A DNA stretch of 64,000 nt from the NCBI RefSeq assembly GCF_023898315.1, contig NC_064614.1, positions 75,838,501 to 75,902,500 on the forward strand, in the 5' to 3' direction. Shown piece by piece: positions 33,760 through 41,934 of this stretch; position 1 is the first letter of the stretch; each line of letters starts with the position of its first letter. The notes beneath the pieces were generated by a model that saw only the letters and a program-made list of their open reading frames with translations, made no database searches and had not been told where the DNA came from. A program made the position numbers and the translations under genes. The DNA is from Schistocerca nitens (taxonomy: Eukaryota; Arthropoda; Insecta; Orthoptera; Acrididae).

Positions 33760-35182
33760 CACTCCTGGAAATGAAAAAAAAAAACACATTGACATCGGTG
33801 TATCAGACCCACCATACTTGCTCCGGACACTGCGAGAGGGCTGTACAAGCAATGATCACATGCACGGCACAGCGGACACACCAGGAACCGCGGTGTTGGC
33901 CGTCGAATGGCGCTAGCTGCGCAGCATTTGTGCACCGCCGCCGTCAGTGTCAGCCAGTTTGCCGTGGCATACGGAGCTCCATCGCAGTCTTTAACACTGG
34001 TAGCATGCCGCGACAGCGTGGACGTGAACCGTATGTGCAGTTGACGGACTTTGAGCGAGGGCGTATAGTGGGCATGCGGGAGGCCGGGTGGACGTACCGC
34101 CGAATTGCTCAACACGTGGGGCGTGAGGTTTCCACAGTACATCGATGTTGTCGCCAGTGGTCGGCGGAAGGTGCACGTGCCCGTCGACCTGGGACCGGAC
34201 CGCAGCGACGCACGGATGCACGCCAAGACCGTAGGATCCTACGCAGTGCCGTAGGGGACCGCACCGCCACTTCCCAGCAAATTAGGGACACTGTTGCTCC
34301 TGGGGTATCGGCGAAGACCATTCGCAACCGTCTCCATGAAGCTGGGCTACGGTCCCGCACACCGTTAGGCCGTCTTCCGCTCACGCCCCAACATCGTGCA
34401 GCCCGCCTCCAGTGGTGTCGCGACAGGCGTGAATGGAGGGACGAATGGAGACGTGTCGTCTTCAGCGATGAGAGTCGCTTCTGCCTTGGTGCCAATGATG
34501 GTCGTATGCGTGTTTGGCGCCGTGCAGGTGAGCGCCACAATCAGGACTGCATACGACCGAGGTACACAGGGCCAACACCCGGCATCATGGTGTGGGGAGC
34601 GATCTCCTACACTGGCCGTACACCACTGGTGATCGTCGAGGGGACACTGAATAGTGCACGGTACATCCAAACCGTCATCGAACCCATCGTTCTACCGTTC
34701 CTAGACCGGCAAGGGAACTTGCTGTTCCAACAGGACAATGCACGTCCGCATGTATCCCGTGCCACCCAACGTGCTCTAGAAGGTGTAAGTCAACTACCCT
34801 GGCCAGCAAGATCTCCGGATCTGTCCCCCATTGAGCATGTTTGGGACTGGATGAAGCGTCGTCTCACGCGGTCTGCACGTCCGGCACGAACGCTGGTCCA
34901 ACTGAGGCGCCAGGTGGAAATGGCTTGGCAAGCCGTTCCACAGGACTACATGCAGCATCTCTACGATCGTCTCCATGGGAGAATAGCAGCCTGCATTGCT
35001 GCGAAAGGTGGATATACACTGTTCTAGTGCCGACATTGTGCATGCTCTGTTGCCTGTGTCTATGTGCCTGTGGTTCTGTCAGTGTGATCATGTGATGTAT
35101 CTGACCCCAGGAATGTGTCAATAAAGTTTCCCCTTCCTGGGACAACGAATTCACGGTGTTCTTATTTCAATTTCCAGGAGTG
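33760..35182 (+). mobile_element. Tc1-like transposon, copy B, intact
   Basis: Inverted termini CACTCCTGGAAAT...AACAC on the left and GGTGTTCTTATTTCAATTTC then CAGGAGTG on the right. A TA duplication lies at 33758-33759 and 35183-35184. Length is 1423 bp. The single open transposase frame is undamaged and both ends are present, so this copy looks autonomous. A poly-A run near the left end (33775-33784) is a local difference from copy A. A mariner element begins two bases beyond its right TA. Confidence 0.96.
34005..35027 (+). CDS. Tc1-like transposase, intact, D-32-E spacing
   Basis: Catalyses cut-and-paste transposition at TA sites in the nucleus. 340 residues. I chose ATG 34005 because MPRQRGREPYVQLTDFERGR matches the start of other Tc1 transposases, although the frame stays open for 96 codons upstream. 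Residues ~10-60 and ~70-125 form two helix-turn-helix domains (FERGRIVGMREAGWTYRRIA; TSQQIRDTVAPGVSAKTIRN) that would bind the inverted termini. The RNase-H-like catalytic domain has Asp155 (VVFSDESRF), Asp244 (FQQDNARPH) and Glu277 (SPDLSPIEHVW). There are 32 residues between Asp244 and Glu277, whereas classical Tc1 has 34. The region 261-270 is correspondingly short. IMVWGAIS (194-201) is conserved. No frameshift or stop is present. Copy A (minus strand) differs by a one-base deletion. Confidence 0.95.
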   Translation: MPRQRGREPYVQLTDFERGRIVGMREAGWTYRRIAQHVGREVSTVHRCCRQWSAEGARARRPGTGPQRRTDARQDRRILRSAVGDRTATSQQIRDTVAPGVSAKTIRNRLHEAGLRSRTPLGRLPLTPQHRAARLQWCRDRREWRDEWRRVVFSDESRFCLGANDGRMRVWRRAGERHNQDCIRPRYTGPTPGIMVWGAISYTGRTPLVIVEGTLNSARYIQTVIEPIVLPFLDRQGNLLFQQDNARPHVSRATQRALEGVSQLPWPARSPDLSPIEHVWDWMKRRLTRSARPARTLVQLRRQVEMAWQAVPQDYMQHLYDRLHGRIAACIAAKGGYTLF

Positions 35183-35186
35183 TATA

Positions 35187-36527
35187 TACGAGGGCAGTTC
35201 AATAAGTAATGCAACACATTTTTTTTCTCGGCCAATTTTGGTTTAAAAAACCGGAAATTTCTTGTGGAATATTTTCAAACATTCCCGCTTCGTCTCGTAT
35301 AGTTTCATTGACTTCCGTCAGGTGGCAGCGCTGTACGGAGCTGTTAAAATGGCGTCTGTAACGGATGTGCGTTGCAAACAACGGGCAGTGATCAAGTTTC
35401 TTTTGGCGGAAAACCAGGGCATCTCAGATATTCATAGGCGCTTGCAGAATGTCTACGGTGATCTGGCAGTGGACAAAAGCACGGTGAGTCGTTGGGCAAA
35501 GCGAGTGTCATCATCGCCGCAAGGTCAAGCAAGACTGTCTGATCTCTCGCGTGCGGGCCGGCCGTGCACAGCTGTGACTCCTGCAATGGCGGAGCGTGCG
35601 AACACACTCGTTCGAGATGATAGACGGATCACCATCAAACAACTCAGTGCTCAACTTGACATCTCTGTTGGTAGTGCTGTCACAATTGTTCACCAGTTGG
35701 GATATTCAAAGGTTTGTTCCCGCTGGGTCCCTCGTTGTCTAACCGAATACCATAAAGAGCAAAGGAGAACCATCTGTGCAGAATTGCTTGCTCGTCATGT
35801 GGCTGAGGGTGACAATTTCTTGTCAAAGATTGTTACAGGCGATGAAACATGGGTTCATCACTTCGAACCTGAAACAAAACGGCAATCAATGGAGTGGCGC
35901 CACACCCACTCCCCTACCAAGAAAAAGTTTAAAGCCATACCCTCAGCCGGTAAAGTCATGGTTACAGTCTTCTGGGACGCTGAAGGGGTTATTCTGTTCG
36001 ATGTCCTTCCCCATGGTCAAACGATCAACTCTGAAGTGTATTGTGCTACTCTTCAGAAATTGAAGAAACGACTTCAGCGTGTTCGTAGGCACAAAAATCT
36101 GAACGAACTTCTCCTTCTTCATGACAACGCAAGACCTCACACAAGTCTTCACACCCGAGAGGAGCTCACAAAACTTCAGTGGACTGTTCTTCCTCATGCA
36201 CCCTACAGCCCCGATCTCGCACCGTCGGATTTCCATATGTTTGGCCCAATGAAGGACGCAATCCGTGGGAGGCACTACGCGGATGATGAAGAAGTTATTG
36301 ATGCAGTACGACGTTGGCTCCGACATCGACCAGTGGAATGGTACCGTGCAGGCATACAGGCCCTCATTTCAAGGTGGCGTAAGGCCGTCGCATTGAATGG
36401 AGATTACGTTGAAAAATAGTGTTGTGTAGCTAAAAGATTGGGGAATAACCTGGTGTATTTCAATGCTGAATAAAACAACCCCTGTTTCAGAAAAAAAAGT
36501 GTTGCATTACTTATTGAACTGCCCTCG
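35187..36527 (+). mobile_element. mariner transposon, intact
   Basis: Inverted termini CGAGGGCAGTTCAATAAGTA and the exact complement TACTTATTGAACTGCCCTCG at the right end. TA duplications lie at 35185-35186 and 36528-36529. 1341 bp, a normal mariner length. It carries one undamaged transposase. It inserted directly beside the right end of Tc1-like copy B, in a short TATATA run. Confidence 0.96.
35349..36419 (+). CDS. mariner transposase, intact (DD34D)
   Basis: Cut-and-paste transposase acting at TA in the nucleus. 356 residues. I chose ATG 35349 because MASVTDVRCKQRAVIKFLLA starts the first helix-turn-helix domain as in other mariners; an upstream in-frame ATG (35262) lies in the leader. 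The N-terminal half carries two helix-turn-helix domains (about 10-55 and 75-120), then WVPRCLTEYHK (126-136), the mariner WVPHEL-type linker. Catalytic residues are Asp165 (TGDETWVHHFEPE), Asp259 (LLHDNARPH) and Asp294 (YSPDLAPSDFHMF). There are 34 residues between the last two, the mariner DD34D signature. The C-terminus ends RKAVALNGDYVEK. No stop or frameshift is seen. With both termini intact this copy looks capable of movement. Confidence 0.96.
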   Translation: MASVTDVRCKQRAVIKFLLAENQGISDIHRRLQNVYGDLAVDKSTVSRWAKRVSSSPQGQARLSDLSRAGRPCTAVTPAMAERANTLVRDDRRITIKQLSAQLDISVGSAVTIVHQLGYSKVCSRWVPRCLTEYHKEQRRTICAELLARHVAEGDNFLSKIVTGDETWVHHFEPETKRQSMEWRHTHSPTKKKFKAIPSAGKVMVTVFWDAEGVILFDVLPHGQTINSEVYCATLQKLKKRLQRVRRHKNLNELLLLHDNARPHTSLHTREELTKLQWTVLPHAPYSPDLAPSDFHMFGPMKDAIRGRHYADDEEVIDAVRRWLRHRPVEWYRAGIQALISRWRKAVALNGDYVEK

Positions 36528-36615
36528 TATATACGTAGCAAACCACAACTCCATAGATAGACTTTCAAAGTATTAGATCGGGTGAATACGCGCAACTGAA
36601 GAACACATTTGTAGA

Positions 36616-36955
36616 ACAAAAATTGGCTTCATTTGCCTGCAACTTTTAAATTTATTTCACGACCTGTTTGGAAGCATAAAACTTCGTCTTCAGATGCCAC
36701 CAAATATTATGGGAACATAAACATCTGGCAGTCGGGTCGTGCTATCTAGGTGGGCGGTATGCTTGTTGATCTTACGCTCCCATGCGCTTTTTTGGCACGG
36801 GTATCATCGCTTCCTCCCCGTGACTGACTGGCCGACTTCCAACATATTTATGTTCCCAGAATTGTTTGTTGGTACCTGAAGATGCATCTTCATCCTTCGA
36901 AACGGTCGTGCAATAAATTAAGACACTGCTGGTAAATGAAGCGGATTTTTAGTCT
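36616..36955. repeat. foldback element
   Basis: About 115 bases on the left (GGCTTCATTTGCCTGCAACT, TTTATTTCACGACCTGTTTG, CTTCGTCTTCAGATGCCACC, GGGAACATAAACATCTGGCA) are the diverged reverse complement of the right part (36838-36955: TGGCCGACTTCCAACATATT, TGTTCCCAGAATTG, CCTGAAGATGCATCTTCATC, CGAAACGGTCGTGCAATAAA). A loop of about 100 bases separates them. No coding capacity. Probable MITE-like or retroelement-derived inverted pair. Confidence 0.75.
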
Positions 36956-37255
36956 ATAAACCTCCAGGATACCGACTGATTATTTTCTTATAAATAAGGG
37001 ACCATAGTCTCTGGCGGCTCGTTACAGATTTATTGGATTTCGTTTGATTTCTTGCCTCAATTAAATTTTTATCTGTAATGCACGGAAATTAGTGCATAAC
37101 AGTGCAGATGATGACGGTGTGCAGTGTGTGTCTCGTTTTGAAACGAACTTGCTGATGATAACAGTAATACCTCTTTTACTATCAGCCCTCAAATTCGCGC
37201 TCAGTACCGCTTGATTCTGTCTCGGATACATTTTTCCTTTGGCGTTAGTAGTACG
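36956..37255. other. unassigned DNA
   Basis: No feature recognised. Confidence 0.5.
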
Positions 37256-37260
37256 GTAAC

Positions 37261-37807
37261 TGTGGTGTCACCGCCAGACACCACACTTACTAGGTGGTAG
37301 CCTTTAAATCGGCCGCGGTCCGTTAGTATACGTCGGACCCGCGTGGCACCACTGTCAGTGATTGCAGAGCGAGCGCCGCCACACGGCAGGTCTAGTCTAG
37401 AGAGACTCCCTAGCACTCGCCCCAGTTGTACAGCACACTTTGCTAGCGATGGTTCACTGTCTACATACGCTCTCATTTGCAGAGACGACAGTTTAGCATA
37501 GGTTTCAGCTACGTCATTTGCTACGACCTAGCAACGCGCCATATTCAGTCACTATAATTACTCCTTGAATGTATTCTGAACAGATAATATTGTGAATCAT
37601 GTACCGTCAAGAGCGACGTTCATCATTAATGGATTAAAGTTAAGTATCAAACTAATTACGTCCGATTTCTGAATTCTCATTCCTTGTCATGTTCCACACC
37701 TGACGTCAGTATAGTTCTTCCCTCCTCACGCTAGCCTGCTTCAGCTAAAACGCGTGCATTTCGGCCTCCAATCGTAACACGGTGTTGGCTCTTCTGCTAA
37801 CACAAAA
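37261..37807 (+). mobile_element. solo LTR of a Gypsy-like retrotransposon
   Basis: Begins TGTGGTGTCACCGCCAGACA and ends near CTCTTCTGCTAACACAAAA. A perfect 5-bp duplication, GTAAC, abuts it at 37256-37260 and 37808-37812. It shares blocks with the reversed LTR at 52323-52787 (GTGGTGTCACCGC.AGACACC, CTAGGTGGTA, AATCGGCCGCGGTCC, CCCCAGTTGTAC). No internal retroviral-type genes are present, so it arose by recombination between two LTRs. The Gypsy assignment is from remembered similarity to grasshopper LTRs. LTR status itself rests on the duplication and the shared ends. Confidence 0.85.
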
Positions 37808-37812
37808 GTAAC

Positions 37813-38913
37813 AGTGACACACAGTAGGATGGACAGATTTACAGATGACGAATTGTCTAATACGCACGTCATGTGTTTAAGAGCGGCACAACAAGTCTAT
37901 GTTCAGCTGTTCCTGCAACGACAACAATCACATTACAGTGTAGTGTTTCGTCTGACGGTTGTTCCATTACTCTGAGTTGTACTTTCTGTGCTGTACATTC
38001 TGGTTATTACATATTAGAGTGGTCTCCGCTGTTATGAAGATATTTTCACAGGAACAGGTGTGACTGCTATGAAAAACCGAACAAATCATAATCTGTAACG
38101 AGCGCCGTAGACAGTGGATGCCAAAAATACTCAGAAGGTATCCCTGAACAACCTCTGAAAGTTTGTCGGTGGAGTTATGGTTCGCCATAAGCTACAAAGG
38201 GTTAGTGTGTAGGTGGATCTATTGGGATTCCTGGGTAAGGTCAATCAATTATATGTGTGTGAAAATAGTTAACCATGAAGATTATGTTGAAAGTCACAAA
38301 ATGATATGGAATAAGTTACACAGCTGCATGGAAAATACATTTGGCACAATAAATTTCACAACAGGAATAAAATTTCAGCACAGCTATATTCCACACGAAT
38401 CTTGTGTATACGAGAAACACTACATCTGTGTGAAACTATCAAAGGAATAGCAGTCACTGAACCCAGATTTCTCGTACAGGAAGCCGTTAAGCACACAGTG
38501 TCCATTTGTTCACGAAAAGTGTAAAACATAGGTATGCTGTTTCAGCCAACAGAAGTTTTTCCCCTTTTATCACACTGAAGTTTCGGTTTGCTACCCCGTA
38601 GCTATCCATTCCGCAGCGGCACACGCGTCAGATGTTTAATTAGAAACAAAAATTCGCCGTTCCGTGTGGATGTTGGACTGACAACGCCCCTGTTAACGGA
38701 ATTCGAGCGTGTCAGGGTATTCGGTACGAGAGAGAAAAAGAGGAAGAAGAACCAAAGCTGAATCCTACAACTTGACTTCTGTGCTAACTCTTACTGCAGC
38801 GGGGCGGGTCCGACGTTCAACACCGCGCATGCTAAAAAAAGCTCTGTCAGCCACCGACGGTAAAACAATTACTGTATGATGAAGTCGTACCAGAGGTCCG
38901 AAACTCGTGTGCT
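37813..38913. other. unassigned DNA
   Basis: No gene recognised. The 95-codon frame at 38163-38450 has no known domain. Confidence 0.5.
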
Positions 38914-38943
38914 ATACTCTCTCTCTCTCTGCCTTTCTCTCTC

Positions 38944-39000
<57 letters not shown>

Positions 39001-39052
39001 CTCTCTGTCTCTCTCTCGCTCTCGCTTCCTCTCTCTGTTTCTCTCTCTCTCC
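38914..39052. repeat. (CT)n microsatellite and CT-rich flanks
   Basis: A pure CT run at about 38954-38998, preceded by a run of 12 C, with imperfect CT-rich sequence on both sides. It accounts for the Ser/Leu-rich and Arg/Glu-rich frames on the two strands. Confidence 0.95.
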
Positions 39053-39486
39053 AAATGCACACCCCGATCGAACAAAACAATCTGCGAAACATTTTTCCAG
39101 CAGTCGGTGCATGCGTTTTACGTGAAACGAAGCAAATTTGCTGGCAGGTCGCCGTTATTTGATTTCGGCGAGAGCGTCATTCAAATGTACGGCTGGTCCT
39201 ACTAACGCGGCCCGTACGCGACTGCCACACGGAACGCTGACGGAATTATTATTTGGCTGTTCGCCTAGAGCTTCGCCGTAATGGGCTCCGAAATTCCTCT
39301 GCAACAAATAGCAACGCTGTACTGAGATAATTCCTCGGAGTTAATTATCGAAATGGTGCCTAATAATGCGTAGCTCGTCCTCTGAATGGTAATGACGTGC
39401 CTAGAGCGCGAATCGGAAAAGAATGGAGAGGGTTCGTACTCGCGTCGGCAAATGGAGAGCTGTGATAACTATCAGGGAACTATTGA
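39053..39486. other. unassigned, moderately CpG-rich DNA
   Basis: No recognised element. Composition is more GC- and CpG-rich than the flanks, with AATTATTATTTGGC and TTAATTATCGAAATGG-type AT cores. Regulatory DNA is conceivable but unproven. Confidence 0.35.
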
Positions 39487-39736
39487 TAGTGCAGAGAGAA
39501 TAGTTTAAAAATGAAATACAACACGAGTGATGAGTGGTTATAAATACATCGTTTATTCGGAACAGTGGCTCTGGAACAACTGAAATGCCGAGGCTGCATC
39601 ATGATTATTTATAGTGCAGGGAGAAATTCTCACAAAAGAAATGTAAAACGAGTAATTTGTGATTAAAAATACCCTCTTTATTTAAAACAGGAGAGTTTGA
39701 ACGACTGAAAATTCGAGGCACCTTAATGATTATCGT
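39487..39736. repeat. diverged two-copy tandem repeat, 125-bp unit
   Basis: Units begin TAGTGCAGAGAGAA at 39487 and TAGTGCAGGGAGAA at 39612. Both then show AAATGAAATACAACACGAGT or a variant, TTTATT..., GGAACAACTGAAA or a variant, and end TGATTAT. Identity by eye is roughly 70 per cent, so the duplication is old. Confidence 0.75.
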
Positions 39737-41934
39737 GTTAGCACTTTCATTTCATTAACTGACTCTCGAGAATCAAAATGTTAGTTCAGATTTGTTTCTG
39801 CTTCATGTTTTTGCGATCTATGTACGGTGTATAAGCGAGTTTTTCGAGAGATACGCATGTTGATGGACAAGTCCACGAATTCTGTGTGTTTAATTTTGAC
39901 ATGTTTCAGCTCTATGCTTCTTCAACTTTTTAAGGTTTTTGCTCGTACTGAAGTCTACGATTAAATTAAAAGATAACCTTAGATTTATGTTTGTTTACTT
40001 ATCACTTATAAATCAAATGTAAACAGTTGAACGTATTTAACAACTGCTTGTAAAGACCGTGTTGTAGTGCCAATAGAGCTTTCATAGCAATGACACGACT
40101 TTTACTTTTGTACTTACTTATTTTTGGTTGACACCAAAATCTGCGAATGATTTACGATTCGTAGTATAAAATCTCTTTCAAAGACTACTAGTCCCGTCTG
40201 GTTGGAAACCAGTATTACAAGTCAATGACTGAATTGTTTTGAGTTCTTAAATAACGAAAAATACTGTTTCTCCACATTTTTACCGATGCAAAAATTTAAT
40301 TAAATATTGCGTTTATTGATTTGAGGGATATGAGGTTTGAATTTGGTCTTGTCTAGGCTACGAGCATCAAACGTAATCCGTGCTTTCGGGCCAATCGTTA
40401 ACTTATTCGTAATTATTAAACGTGATCTGATAAGTGAAACCGTGTGAATCGAGTTATTTCGACCACTTGCTTCTGTTGAAATGGTTCATTCGCTCCAAAA
40501 AGCATTTCTGTAAAGTGTCCAACACCAAATGGTGCAGTGCAATGTAATTATAGGTTTCAGGGAATTAGCACATGGAAACAGTCCCCCATAAAACCCATTA
40601 TCTCACTGTATACGTAAGATGTCATTGAATTTTAGCAACAATAGGCATTATTTCCAGAAAGGAGAACCAAAAGCGAAATTTTAACGCATCATAAGTGTGA
40701 GATGATTGCAATTTAAAGTAGCCTACAATTTCATACCAACCAGACGTTTTCCATCATAACAAGCTTTCAGTATGTGAAAACAAAGGATAGGAGGCGAAAG
40801 AATAATTAGTCAGAACAAAACAGATCATATTGTCACGCTACCGCTCACGATCTTTGAAAGTTAAGAGGCGTGATTTCCTGAGAGTAATACGTGATATACA
40901 CCCTCACCTCTAGACAAAGGACGTCCGAAAAGCGTAGCCATACTAGCACTGTAGCTTGTACAAATTGTCTTGAATTAAGAGATGGAGTGTCACAAGAAGA
41001 AAGTGAGTAAGATGTTGAAGAGAGTAGAAGAAAAATACAATAACCAAAGTGTATTACTGGACACTTATCAAGAGTCATCTGTATTATTGGTCATCCAACG
41101 ACCGAACAGAAGCAGAAATTTACGGAGGAATGCGGCAGGTTTCCCTTGTCAACAGTTAATATTTCCTAACCTTCAAAAAGATGGTACTAGGAAAAGTCAA
41201 AGTATACTTTGAGGTGATTATAGTAATATAAAAAAAGGAAAGATGCTGCGTGGGTATATGTTGATGGCACAGTGATCTTAATCGGATATAAAGAAAATAT
41301 TGTTCTTTCAAATCGGTACGTTTTTCATCTCCGTTGGAGCGTAACAAGTTCCACAACATGTAGTAAAATTGTCACATGCTTCTCAAGGCATTTAATGTGG
41401 TCAAAATGTAACGCTATCGCTTTCACATTCAGTCCTAGCTGTGGCTGCAACCAAGTGCTTGTTTTATTTTAAACTTTTGCGAATTAGAAAGTTACATTAT
41501 TCTTTTGACTTACTTTGCTAAATAATATACCCTTCCCAATGTGCATAATCAAATACTTTTGCCCCGCTCATTCAATGTTTAAACTCATTACCTAGTTAAG
41601 CAGTACCGGTAAACTTAATTCCTTAAATATGACAAAGCAGTGGTGTAGAACCTCAGTTGTATTAACTTGAATCCATAGGAAACTCTATTTACAAAACAAA
41701 TATCGTTTATTTTGATCGTCTTAAACATGATGGCATGCATTTGACAGTCTAACTGCTTGTTCTTAACCCTGGTATGCTCTAATAGTTAAACGATAGGGAT
41801 AGCTACATGGAATGAAGTGTTTTACATATAGCTATTTTTATACCGGCAGTCTATCGCCATTATGATTAAATTTAAGATAACTCTTTTCACCGTAACTGAA
41901 GAGGATCCTTAAGCCATGTTTACGAGAATGGATG
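39737..41934. other. unassigned AT-rich DNA
   Basis: No gene or element recognised in over 2 kb. Frames at 40845-41472 have no domain. Confidence 0.5.

Noticed and set aside
33687-34670. Minus-strand frames of up to 179 codons opposite the Tc1-like transposase
   Set aside because: Shadows of the plus-strand gene; the same shadows recur opposite copy A. The sense frame carries the catalytic motifs.
37201-37476. A 91-codon minus-strand gene
   Set aside because: Almost entirely inside the solo LTR and reading against its orientation; no domain.
38847-39205. Open frames on both strands rich in Ser/Leu or Arg/Glu
   Set aside because: They translate the (CT)n microsatellite and its flanks; periodic dinucleotides create long frames without meaning.
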